The notes beneath the pieces were generated by a model. The model searched no databases and was not told the origin of the DNA. It worked only from the letters and a program-made list of their open reading frames with translations. Positions 9,860-18,255 of a DNA stretch of 64,000 nt are shown here, piece by piece. Source of the stretch: Caldithrix sp. (GTDB lineage Bacteria; Zhuqueibacterota; Zhuqueibacteria; Thermofontimicrobiales; Sulfurfontimicrobiaceae); assembly GCA_020722815.1 (NCBI GenBank), contig DYKB01000001.1:124001-188000 (forward strand), given 5' to 3'. Made by a program: the position numbers and the translations under genes. Each line of letters opens with the position of its first letter. Positions within the stretch are counted from its first letter, which is position 1.

Positions 9860-11248
9860 ATGCGGATCTATTTTATTGCAATTTGTGGCACTGCCATGGC
9901 TTCCTTGGCCAGCATGTTAAAATCACAGGGGCATGAAGTTTATGGGTCGGATGAAAATATCTATCCCCCGATGAGCGATTTTCTCCAAGCACAAAATATC
10001 ACCATCCTGGAAGGATTTCACGAATCCCATCTGGAACCCCATCCGGATTTAGTTGTTATTGGAAATGCGATGTCGCGCGGCAATCCCGAAGTTGAATATG
10101 TACTGGAACAAAAAATCCCCTATCGTTCATTACCGGTTGTTTTAAAAGAATTTTTTATTCAGGGGAAGACTTCTCTTGTTATCACCGGTACTCATGGTAA
10201 AACCACCACCAGTTCGCTGGTGGCCTGGATGCTGGCGAGCAATAATTTTCATCCCAGTTTTTTAATTGGTGGGATACCGGAAAATTTTGGAGAGGGATCC
10301 AGAGTGGGTACAGGAAAATATATCGTGCTCGAAGGTGATGAATATGATACTGCCTTTTTTGATAAAGGGCCAAAATTTTTTCACTATTTGCCAGATTTGG
10401 TTGTTATTAATAATATTGAATTCGATCATGCAGATATTTATCATAATATTGATGAAATTAAACTCAATTTTCGACGGCTCATCAATCTGATTCCACGCAA
10501 CGGTCTGCTGGTCGCCAATATTGATGATCCAAATGTTGCAGAATTATTAAAATATGCGCATTGCCCGGTGGCAACTTTTGGATTGAGTCCCGAAGCCGAG
10601 TGGCGAATTGGGACTATGCAGACGCTTGAGACCGGCATGAAGTTCGAAATTTTTCATCAAAATAAATTATATGAAAACTTTGAATTGCCGTTGTTTGGCC
10701 GCCACAATGCAAGAAACGCCACAGCAACGGCCATCACCGGTACCTGGCTGGGTTTATCGAAAATACAAATACAAACGGCTTTTTCTGGATTCAAAGGTGT
10801 CCGAAAACGCTTGCAATTAAAAGCTAAAATAAATGACATTCTCATTTTTGATGATTTTGCTCATCATCCAACCGAGGTTCGGGAAACAGTGAATGGCATG
10901 CGGCAACGCTTTCCTTCCCGTCGAATTTGGGCTGTTTTTGAACCACGAACTTCAACGGCCAAACGAAATCTGTTTTTTGAAAGCTATTTAAATGCCTTTA
11001 GCGCAGCCGATGAAGTGTTGTGGGGGCCAATTCATCGCCCCGATAAGGTAAAAGCGGAAGATTTACTAAAAATTAATGAACTTTTTGAAGAATTTAAGGT
11101 AAGATCGATTTCGGCACACTATTTTGATCATAATTTAAAGATTGTCGATTTTTTAAAAATGAACCTGAAGCCAGGTGATGTCGTTTTATTTATGAGTAAC
11201 GGGGCATTTGATCGAATACATGAGAAGTTAATTAAGGCATTGGAATAG
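9860..11248 (+). CDS. mpl: UDP-N-acetylmuramate:L-alanyl-gamma-D-glutamyl-meso-diaminopimelate ligase
   Basis: This 462-residue Mur-ligase family protein re-attaches the recycled tripeptide L-Ala-D-Glu-mDAP to UDP-MurNAc, returning peptidoglycan fragments to the precursor pool. The N-terminal nucleotide-binding start (FIAICGTAMASLASMLKSQG) is that of Mpl/MurC. The ATP loop TGTHGKTTTSSLVAWML (about 109-125) and the central LEGDEYDTAFFD block are the Mpl signature. The C-terminal domain contains DDFAHHPTEV and EPRTSTAKR. An AAGGAAAAAGGA purine stretch lies just before the ATG. Its presence implies an mDAP-type peptidoglycan and an active recycling pathway, consistent with the epimerase, NlpC/P60 peptidase and murQ in this window. 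Assignment over MurC is supported by the EYD motif and the HHPTEV block. Confidence 0.93.
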   Translation: MRIYFIAICGTAMASLASMLKSQGHEVYGSDENIYPPMSDFLQAQNITILEGFHESHLEPHPDLVVIGNAMSRGNPEVEYVLEQKIPYRSLPVVLKEFFIQGKTSLVITGTHGKTTTSSLVAWMLASNNFHPSFLIGGIPENFGEGSRVGTGKYIVLEGDEYDTAFFDKGPKFFHYLPDLVVINNIEFDHADIYHNIDEIKLNFRRLINLIPRNGLLVANIDDPNVAELLKYAHCPVATFGLSPEAEWRIGTMQTLETGMKFEIFHQNKLYENFELPLFGRHNARNATATAITGTWLGLSKIQIQTAFSGFKGVRKRLQLKAKINDILIFDDFAHHPTEVRETVNGMRQRFPSRRIWAVFEPRTSTAKRNLFFESYLNAFSAADEVLWGPIHRPDKVKAEDLLKINELFEEFKVRSISAHYFDHNLKIVDFLKMNLKPGDVVLFMSNGAFDRIHEKLIKALE

Positions 11249-11256
11249 GCAGCAAA

Positions 11257-11757
11257 ATGAGACCAAGAAATAATAATGACAGATTCCGTCGTGATCGCCG
11301 TGATCATCACGACCGGCAGGATAATCAGATGGGTAAAATCGATCGGATTATCATCGATATTCAAAGAAAATTACGTGAAAGTATCACGCCAATAGAGCTG
11401 AATGATTTAAGTCCCTTTGAACGGAAGCGAATCCACGCCTTTTTTGATAATAAACCCGATTTTAAAACCCGAACCTATCGGGATGATAATGATGGTTATA
11501 TTTTTCGGGTTTATCCGGTGGGAAATCTGAAAAAATTTGCCGATCAAAAAGTAAACGAAGCGTTAGAAAAAGGCGAAACGATAAAGCTTCCGCCTATGGG
11601 AAATTTTGAGCGATTTATTATCCATGATCATTTAAAAGGCACGGAAGATATTGAAACCTTCAGCCAGGGCGAAAATGAAGAACGGCATATCGAAATCGTT
11701 CCCAAAAAATTTGGCAGAACTTTGAAGAAAATTATTAAAAAAATTAAATTCCTTTAA
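11257..11757 (+). CDS. Small basic protein with two R3H-like domains (putative RNA/ssDNA-binding)
   Basis: This 166-residue protein starts with an Arg/Asp-rich tail (residues 1-22). Two tandem units then resemble the R3H domain of Jag/KhpB. The first is LSPFERKRIH with R56 and H60. The second is PPMGNFERFIIH with R119 and H123, followed by ETFSQGENEERHIEIVPK. Each unit has the R-x3-H core and the following strand ending in a VxP-like element. R3H domains bind single-stranded nucleic acid; here no KH or Jag-N domain is present, so it is not a standard Jag. A lysine-rich tail follows. It lies 8 bp after mpl and ends 4 bp before a convergent gene. The R3H assignment of the second unit is stronger than that of the first, and the cellular role is unknown. 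Confidence 0.7.
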   Translation: MRPRNNNDRFRRDRRDHHDRQDNQMGKIDRIIIDIQRKLRESITPIELNDLSPFERKRIHAFFDNKPDFKTRTYRDDNDGYIFRVYPVGNLKKFADQKVNEALEKGETIKLPPMGNFERFIIHDHLKGTEDIETFSQGENEERHIEIVPKKFGRTLKKIIKKIKFL

Positions 11758-11761
11758 AAAA

Positions 11762-13378
11762 CTACGTTTCTGATTCAATCCAGAGTGGATTTGTGTAACA
11801 GTGATAATCCTGGCCCACATTTCCAGTATGCAATTCACCTCGAATATAACCAATTCGCGGGAGTGAGGGGATTTTAATTTCCTTTTGATATTGAAATTTA
11901 AAAGAAAAATTCTGCTCCTCCCACAAAATATATTCTTCCTTTTTTAAAATATCTCCAACATAAATGGATAATTTTTTTAAACTTCCAAATTCTCTGGTAG
12001 ATTGAGCCTGAATGGTCAAATCAATCCTGCCAGATCGATAAATATCTCCAATCTGAAATGAATTCGAAACGCCTGTTGATCCATAAAAAAGCAGCAGAGG
12101 ACCGTCCGAAATAACACATCGGCCTTGCCGTAAACACTCAAGAAGTGAGGATGATGAGAGTTCTTCATGATCTCGTATCACCCCGGTTCGCATCTTTCCA
12201 AAAATTTCCCAATCCGTCTCGCGAAAAGTAAAAAAAGGAAAACCGATTTGCCGAAAACGATTAAAATTGCCATGAGCATCATTTCCCGCTATAATTATTA
12301 ATTTCCGGCCGCTTAATAACTGTTTTCGCCATTGACTAAGCCCTTGTTGAAAAAAATCATCATTTTTGCCATTCCAGATTTGCAGACCATTAAGTCGTTC
12401 ATGCACATAATCGTTTGCCGCCCATTTCCCGCGCCGAACCAGAAGCTTTTGTAAAAATGGCGGTTGTATTTCCGGATGGCCGGCAAAAGCAAGTGCGGAT
12501 GATTCCAAATTTTGCAAAATTTCAGTAATCGACAAATCAGGTTTGGTATGAAACCATTTTTCGGCGCCATCCCCTTTACCAGGAATGAATTTTTTGTTAT
12601 TTAGAATTAAAAAATGGACATTTTTGCCGCGATGATTGCCAGCAGAAACTTCTTCTCCCGGGATAATAACAAAATCATGGTTTGCATTTAGTGATTCAAC
12701 TTCAGCTTGCATATTTTGCCATTTTTTTAATTCGGGATCATTCTTTAACATATCCTTTTCATCATCATCCAGATCATAGGAATGATCGGTTACGGCAAAA
12801 AATTTTAATCCCAATCGTTTAGCCAGTTGCATGGTAGCCGGTAAAGGCGCACCAAATTCGACCTGATCCCTTGTATAATTACTATGATAATGTAAATCAC
12901 CCCAAACAACGCGATTCAGATCCGGTAATGATTGTTCTGCCAGATAGACAGCGAATGGTTTATGGCTGCTAATTCGATAATTATCATTTGAATACTGTTT
13001 GACGTATCCGTTTATTTCAATTTCAATAGTTGCATCAATTAATACCTCCCCAATCGGACGGGACTTTAATTCAATATCAAAAATTTGAAACCAAAATCTT
13101 TGAGTGACCAGGGTATTAATTATAACGGCATGAGTAGAAATAATTTCATTCTGATGAAATACTTTGATTGATAAATGCTTCAACAAAACAGGAAAAATAT
13201 CAGCATCCTTACACAAAAGCAAAATTGGAACAGGTTGATCAGGTTCAATTCGAAATGGAACATCCAGAATGATTTCTGGTTCGTTTTTTTTCAAGCGGCT
13301 ATAAACGCCCTTAAATGAATAGTGGGTCTCTGCATAGAGCACAGGTATCATTGAATAATTGAATGGTAGCATCATCAT
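11762..13378 (-). CDS. PHP-domain metallo-phosphoesterase-like protein
   Basis: The 538-residue protein has an N-terminal beta-rich region of unknown function (about 1-155) followed by a PHP domain. The expected metal ligands are visible: HYHSN (about 165), TDHSYD (about 200), PGEEVSAG (about 242), VHFLIL, GHPEI and GNDAHG (about 370). The layout resembles the CehA/McbA-like PHP subgroup of stand-alone hydrolases, for which substrates are mostly unknown. No signal peptide is evident. Its ATG overlaps the stop codon of the upstream radical SAM gene in an ATGA, so the two are very probably co-translated and functionally linked. I cannot name the substrate. Confidence 0.75.
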   Translation of the reverse strand: MMMLPFNYSMIPVLYAETHYSFKGVYSRLKKNEPEIILDVPFRIEPDQPVPILLLCKDADIFPVLLKHLSIKVFHQNEIISTHAVIINTLVTQRFWFQIFDIELKSRPIGEVLIDATIEIEINGYVKQYSNDNYRISSHKPFAVYLAEQSLPDLNRVVWGDLHYHSNYTRDQVEFGAPLPATMQLAKRLGLKFFAVTDHSYDLDDDEKDMLKNDPELKKWQNMQAEVESLNANHDFVIIPGEEVSAGNHRGKNVHFLILNNKKFIPGKGDGAEKWFHTKPDLSITEILQNLESSALAFAGHPEIQPPFLQKLLVRRGKWAANDYVHERLNGLQIWNGKNDDFFQQGLSQWRKQLLSGRKLIIIAGNDAHGNFNRFRQIGFPFFTFRETDWEIFGKMRTGVIRDHEELSSSSLLECLRQGRCVISDGPLLLFYGSTGVSNSFQIGDIYRSGRIDLTIQAQSTREFGSLKKLSIYVGDILKKEEYILWEEQNFSFKFQYQKEIKIPSLPRIGYIRGELHTGNVGQDYHCYTNPLWIESET

Positions 13379-14367
13379 TTTTTTAATTCCTGGCCCAGGA
13401 TTGAGTAATATTTTGAAAAAATATGCTTATCGAAAACGTATTTTGCTTTTGAGAGGATACTGAGCAGAAAATATTTATCAAGCTGGTGCATAAACGACGG
13501 ATCAAAATAGCAATTAATTGAACACCCCGCACAAAAAGAAAAACGTCCTTCTGACTTTTTATAGTCTTGATACTTCGATGAATTCATTACAGTTAATAAA
13601 TCAGGATAAATTAATATCATATCAATTTTCTGATGAAAACAGGGCAATATCAGCTTATTATCCGGAGAGATGGTTATTGTTGAACTGACGGCTTTGCAGC
13701 GAGGGTTGTCGATTTTATTCCCCCCCTTTTTTCGGAAAGCGTGAAGTGCTCGATTAATATAAATAAAAGGCTTGTTTTGAAATTGTTCCAGATAAGCCAG
13801 CAATGAATCAGGCATTTTATCGATATTGCCATAGCTGAAAGCTGGATTCACGATGAGCATCAATTGGTTCGATTTACAAAACTTCCATAACTCTCCAATC
13901 TGCAAATAATTCTGGTTCGTCACGGTAAATAAAATATCAGGTCGTTCCTTTAACGCTTTGGCAAGTGCGATACTTTCCATCACCTGATGAAAACTCGGTA
14001 TTCCTCTTAATTTATTATGTATTTCGGGTTGCATTGCATCGAGTGAGAAATGTAAAAAATGAACTAATCCCCGAAGTGATGCTGCTTTTTTTGGATAAAG
14101 GATGCAATTTGTGGTAATGCTGGTATAAAATCCCATTTTTTTGGCATCGCTTAAAACTTCGGGAAGTTTTGCATATAACAACGGCTCGCCCCCGGTAAAG
14201 TCAATAAATCGGACACCAATTTTTTTTAAATGAGAAAGATTCGCAATCACATCATCAAAATTGGCATCCGGGATTTGCGTAAATTCCGGATTTTGCCAGA
14301 TTTCACAAAACTGACACCGGCTATTACATCGATACGTCAGATAATAATTGCACAAAATGGGTTTCAT
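13375..14367 (-). CDS. Radical SAM protein with SPASM-like C-terminal cysteines
   Basis: This 330-residue enzyme has the radical SAM cluster motif CNSRCQFC (residues 14-21, C-x3-C-x2-C), the SAM-binding GGEP motif (about 60) and a TIM-barrel-like core. The C-terminal part carries additional cysteines, including PRC, PCFHQ and FCAGCSINC, consistent with a SPASM or twitch-type auxiliary Fe-S cluster. Such enzymes modify peptides or small molecules, or act like HpnH-type biosynthetic proteins. No precursor-peptide gene is visible nearby. It is fused in translation to the downstream PHP gene by a 4-bp overlap, and an intrinsic terminator separates it from the upstream epimerase gene. The substrate is unknown. 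Confidence 0.8.
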   Translation of the reverse strand: MKPILCNYYLTYRCNSRCQFCEIWQNPEFTQIPDANFDDVIANLSHLKKIGVRFIDFTGGEPLLYAKLPEVLSDAKKMGFYTSITTNCILYPKKAASLRGLVHFLHFSLDAMQPEIHNKLRGIPSFHQVMESIALAKALKERPDILFTVTNQNYLQIGELWKFCKSNQLMLIVNPAFSYGNIDKMPDSLLAYLEQFQNKPFIYINRALHAFRKKGGNKIDNPRCKAVSSTITISPDNKLILPCFHQKIDMILIYPDLLTVMNSSKYQDYKKSEGRFSFCAGCSINCYFDPSFMHQLDKYFLLSILSKAKYVFDKHIFSKYYSILGQELKK

Positions 14368-14387
14368 AACTGTTCAGGAATGCAATA

Positions 14388-14425
14388 GATAAAAAAAGCT
14401 CCCCGGTGAAAATGCCAGAGAGCTT
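14388..14425 (-). terminator. Intrinsic terminator after the dipeptide epimerase gene
   Basis: On the minus strand an 11-bp stem (14415-14425 with 14396-14406, two G-U pairs) and an 8-nt loop are followed by seven consecutive T. It lies 27-64 bp after the epimerase stop codon and just before the radical SAM start, so the radical SAM/PHP pair probably has its own promoter or depends on read-through. Confidence 0.75.
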
Positions 14426-14451
14426 ATATTCAATTCTTAACTTCAGGAAAA

Positions 14452-15600
14452 TTAAAATTCAATTTCGCTGATCACACCCAGCCCCGGCTTATCGTTCAGG
14501 ATGATTTTACCATCCACCACGGGATGCCCTTTCATTGGATCGTTGGAAATTAACAGATTTCCATCCAAATCAAGCCAATCGACGAGCGGTGAGATTTGGG
14601 CAGCCGCTGCAATGGCCAACGAACTTTCAATCATACAACCGAGCATAATTTTTAAGCCTAATGAACGCGCCATGGCAATCATTCGCAACGCTTCCTGCAA
14701 TCCGGCGCTTTTCATGAGTTTAATATTAATGCCATCATACGCATCGGCCAACCTTGGAATATCCGCAGCAGTTTTAACCGCTTCATCCGCGACAATCGGT
14801 ATTTCTACACGTTCGCGTAACCAGCGGATATCATCATGCATCGCGGCTGGCATTGGTTGCTCAATAAATTCCACGCCTTCCTTCTCGAGCCACTTGATTT
14901 TCTCCAGCGCTTCTTCTTTATTTTTCCAGCCTTCATTGGCATCAACACGCAGTGGCTTGTCCGTTACGGACCGCACAGCCCCAATAATCTCATGATCATT
15001 TCCTAAACCGACTTTAATCTTTAAAATGGGATAAGGTTCAGCTTCTTTCACTTTTTGACGGATCACTTCAGGAGTATCAATTCCTATGGAAAAAGTCGTC
15101 AGGGGAACCTTTTCCTTATTTAGGCCGAGATATTGATATAATGGCATATTCTGTTTTTTAGCAATCCAATCCATAATGGCAATATCCAGCGCTGCTTTGG
15201 CAGCAGTCTGGCCGGTTCCCAACGCTTTAATGGCATAGCCTAAATCGACAAAATGCCATAAGTCATACTTATTAAATAATGGAATGGCGCTTTCAATTGT
15301 CGCGACCGTGCTTTCAGGTGTCTCATCGTACCGAATATTCGGGGCGGCCTCACCCAGGCCTTCGATGCCGTCTCTTTTAATTTTTACAAAAACATTATTT
15401 TTGAAATCAGTGGAGTTTCTCGAGATTGTCCAGGTATGTTTTAATAGCAGTTTATGGACTTTATAAGTTAAACTCGCACCTGTGTTTTGATGACTCATAT
15501 TCCTCCTCGCGTTAAATGCTAATCCATTAAAACCAAATGCAGGAACACCAGCCAAAAGCAGACTTTTTCCTGTTAGTTTTAAAAAATTTTTTCGATTCAT
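14452..15600 (-). CDS. Dipeptide epimerase of the enolase superfamily (L-Ala-D/L-Glu epimerase type), exported
   Basis: The mature domain is a mandelate-racemase-like muconate-lactonizing barrel. From the ATG at 15600, catalytic lysines lie in LKIKVG (about K194/K196) and IKLMK (about K294), and metal ligands in RVDAN (about D220), EQP (about E247) and ADEA (about D272). The DLDG motif (about 344-347) binds the dipeptide amine in this family. The enzyme interconverts L-Ala-D-Glu and L-Ala-L-Glu during murein recycling. I chose 15600 because GAGG lies six bases before it; the in-frame TTG at 15612 overlaps that ribosome site. The N-terminus RKNFLKLTG plus a hydrophobic stretch resembles a Tat signal with RK replacing RR. 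Such a periplasmic location is common for this subgroup in FCB bacteria. The matching NlpC/P60 peptidase lies one gene upstream. Confidence 0.85.
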   Translation of the reverse strand: MNRKNFLKLTGKSLLLAGVPAFGFNGLAFNARRNMSHQNTGASLTYKVHKLLLKHTWTISRNSTDFKNNVFVKIKRDGIEGLGEAAPNIRYDETPESTVATIESAIPLFNKYDLWHFVDLGYAIKALGTGQTAAKAALDIAIMDWIAKKQNMPLYQYLGLNKEKVPLTTFSIGIDTPEVIRQKVKEAEPYPILKIKVGLGNDHEIIGAVRSVTDKPLRVDANEGWKNKEEALEKIKWLEKEGVEFIEQPMPAAMHDDIRWLRERVEIPIVADEAVKTAADIPRLADAYDGINIKLMKSAGLQEALRMIAMARSLGLKIMLGCMIESSLAIAAAAQISPLVDWLDLDGNLLISNDPMKGHPVVDGKIILNDKPGLGVISEIEF

Positions 15601-15698
15601 AAGGGACCTCAACTATAATAAAATGTCGATTAATTTTATCTATCAGCAATGTCGGGCTTATGAACAAAACACAGGTGTTATCATCAGGCAAAATTAAA

Positions 15699-18197
15699 TC
15701 AGGATGCACAACGAAAACCAACCGCTTCGAGGATATTTACATTCAATTCGCTGTAATTTAGGCGATTTCTACTGGTCAGATTTTCGGCGTCACTGAGATA
15801 AGAGCCACCTTTGGCGACATAACCTTTATCCTTGCGTTTTTCTTCAACCCAGCTACAGGTCCATTCCCAGACATTGCCGGTCATATCAAAACAGCCACAT
15901 GGACTGACATTGTCAGAAAATGAATTTATCGGTACAGTATCGAAGCGACCGGATTCAATCGAATTACATTTTTCTTTACTAAATTCATTTCCCCAGGCAT
16001 ACTCCAAACCATCCTCAAAACCGGATGCTTTTTCCCACTCGTTCTCGGTGGGCAGCCTTTTTCCTGCCCATTTGGCAAATAATTCAGCTTCATACCAACT
16101 GATATTGGTGACAGGATGTTGCTCTTTGCCATCAGGAATCATCCCATTTTTCCAATGTTTTGGGGCTTCAAATTTCGTATTTTGAATGAACTCGAAGTAA
16201 TCTTGATTTGTTACCGGATATTTATCCAATAAAAACGGACGTGATGCTTTACCCGAAGGAATTTTGACCATATTTTTACGTAAGTCTTCGGGATCATTAT
16301 ATTTTTTGGGTAACAACTCTACAATAAAATGTTTCACTTCGATAGGTAAAGCAATATCATTAAAATCAGTTAAATCTTTATTTAATAACGATTTAATATA
16401 TTTTTTTGCAATAAAAAAATCTACCAATGACTTATGTTTAAATTTATAATTGCCTTCCAGATCTTCCATTAAGAAGGGACAGGTTCCGACGTCATAGGCA
16501 AAGACTTCTGCCGGTTTATAATCCCGCAAATAATCGATGAAGCGTTCGTGAATTTTATTGGGTAATTCAGTGTTATGTAAGAAAAGACGTCCTTTTCGTA
16601 ACATCTCCAGGGCGATTTCTTCCACAAAAAGCATCCGGTCTTCAGCCATCATGATAGAATCATCATCATCCTGCTCAATCCAGGTCATGGTATAAATGTC
16701 ATAGAAGCTGCTGGGATTAAATGGCTTCTTTTCCCGAATCACCCGAACCAGCGTTCGCCACATCATTTCAAGAACAAATGGATGACGAGAGAGTGTTTCC
16801 AGTTCAGGAATTGACTTAATTTTAATATAAAATGCCTGCCAATTCTGAGTACGCACTTTCAGAAAATCAGATATCTGCTTCGGATCAAAATCCTGTAAAA
16901 AGAGCAGTTCAAATTTTCTGACATAAGTTCCGGGTGCCCTGTCTTCCCGTTCTGAAAAAATGTGGTGCGCATAGCGCTGCCGCAATAGATGTCTGGTATC
17001 GCTGGTGATAATCATTTTACCACCGTCAACTATTAATTTATTCAGTTCGATAAAATTTTCCGTTGCCCGTTTGGGGTCACTATCGACCAGCACTTCATCC
17101 CAGCCATCAAAAAGCAAGACTAATTTTTGATTCTGCAACAGCATTTCAAAAGCAGAAAAGTTGCTAAATGTAAGATTATATTTATTAATCAATAAATTCG
17201 TAATCATCTGCGGCGGATTTATCACGGTTCCATTATCCTTTAAAGAAACCAGAATTGGAATTCGATTCCGCGCGGGATCTTTTTTATATCGTAATGCCAG
17301 TTGATAGGCAACATGTAAAATCACACTGGTTTTACCATAGCCCGGTTCACCAAGAATTACCAGCACATCCTTTGTATCATCTTTTAACCAGGTATCAATA
17401 TACTCATCACATGAATTGAAAATAGTCCCATCAATATTGGCTACGCGGGGACTGATATACTCTTTGGCCAGATCGCAATTTTCAAGAATATCAAATCGCG
17501 ATTGTCGCAGGCCCTTCTTAAAATCTTCATGATGTTCAAAATCATAAATAAACTGATCGAGATAACGATTAAAATCGATTAATGTATTTAAACATTCTGA
17601 ATAAGTTAACAGTTGGATATTGTTTTTACGTGCATAATTATAGGCTTCAGCCGTAAAACCAATATCAGTAATAACTTCACCGGTTACGGCAATTCCTTCC
17701 TGGCGTGCCAGGTTGAGCGTTTCCTGAAAACGAACAATAAATTCTTCATTAATTAAATCTTCAACGCTCACTACCGTTTTGACAAGAGACGAATACGCTT
17801 TTTTTAAGGGCATGGTGTAATTAATAACAAAATCGGCCCGAATTTCTTCGTTGGCAAATTCCCGATTGATATCGAAACCCAGATATTTATACAGGTTAAA
17901 TACTTTTTCACGAAAATAGGTCCGATAATCGTTGATATCGACTTCGCTTAATGCACATATTTTATTAAAACTACGCCCCAGTGTTTCATAAGCCAGACGA
18001 TTTAATTCGTCAAGCAAGGGTTTTCGCTCTAATTTTAAATTATCCTTATCTCCAAAGGTTTGAACACTCTCGATATTTTCAATTAATTTTGCCTGGATTT
18101 GTTCAACTTTTTCCCGGATTTCAGGATTCTCATTTAATAACACCAAAAGTTCTTTTAGTCCTTTTTGGTACTTTTTAAAAATGTCATCCATGTCCAT
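15699..18197 (-). CDS. NACHT-NTPase protein with degenerate Mrr-like nuclease fold and C-terminal formylglycine-generating-enzyme-like domain
   Basis: I chose the ATG at 18197 because AGGAG ends nine bases before it; an in-frame ATG at 18206 would abut that site. In 835-residue numbering from 18206, a helical N-terminus (about 10-85) contains LLDELNRLAYETLGRSFNKIC, like effector-associated domains of STAND proteins. Residues about 95-215 look like a restriction-endonuclease (Mrr-like) fold, ending ITDIGFTAEAYNYARKNNIQLL. The usual acid of the (D/E)xK motif is Leu in LVKT, so catalysis is doubtful. The NACHT NTPase has Walker A GEPGYGKT (286-293) and Walker B KLVLLFDGWDE (361-371). Residues about 645-835 match FGE-sulfatase/SUMF1 domains (PVTNQDY, RLPTENEWEKA, MTGNVWEWT, GGSYL, VGFRC). 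This architecture fits prokaryotic NLR-like conflict proteins. It interrupts a peptidoglycan-recycling gene pair, and its partner or trigger is unknown. Confidence 0.85.
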   Translation of the reverse strand: MDMDDIFKKYQKGLKELLVLLNENPEIREKVEQIQAKLIENIESVQTFGDKDNLKLERKPLLDELNRLAYETLGRSFNKICALSEVDINDYRTYFREKVFNLYKYLGFDINREFANEEIRADFVINYTMPLKKAYSSLVKTVVSVEDLINEEFIVRFQETLNLARQEGIAVTGEVITDIGFTAEAYNYARKNNIQLLTYSECLNTLIDFNRYLDQFIYDFEHHEDFKKGLRQSRFDILENCDLAKEYISPRVANIDGTIFNSCDEYIDTWLKDDTKDVLVILGEPGYGKTSVILHVAYQLALRYKKDPARNRIPILVSLKDNGTVINPPQMITNLLINKYNLTFSNFSAFEMLLQNQKLVLLFDGWDEVLVDSDPKRATENFIELNKLIVDGGKMIITSDTRHLLRQRYAHHIFSEREDRAPGTYVRKFELLFLQDFDPKQISDFLKVRTQNWQAFYIKIKSIPELETLSRHPFVLEMMWRTLVRVIREKKPFNPSSFYDIYTMTWIEQDDDDSIMMAEDRMLFVEEIALEMLRKGRLFLHNTELPNKIHERFIDYLRDYKPAEVFAYDVGTCPFLMEDLEGNYKFKHKSLVDFFIAKKYIKSLLNKDLTDFNDIALPIEVKHFIVELLPKKYNDPEDLRKNMVKIPSGKASRPFLLDKYPVTNQDYFEFIQNTKFEAPKHWKNGMIPDGKEQHPVTNISWYEAELFAKWAGKRLPTENEWEKASGFEDGLEYAWGNEFSKEKCNSIESGRFDTVPINSFSDNVSPCGCFDMTGNVWEWTCSWVEEKRKDKGYVAKGGSYLSDAENLTSRNRLNYSELNVNILEAVGFRCAS

Positions 18198-18255
18198 TTC
18201 ACACATCTCCTATGTTTAAATTTAACCCCCGGACTCAGGAGTTATTTATAAAAAA

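Noticed and set aside
15699..16000. Diversity-generating retroelement acting on the FGE-like C-terminus
   Set aside because: No reverse transcriptase, accessory gene or near-identical template repeat is visible in the window.
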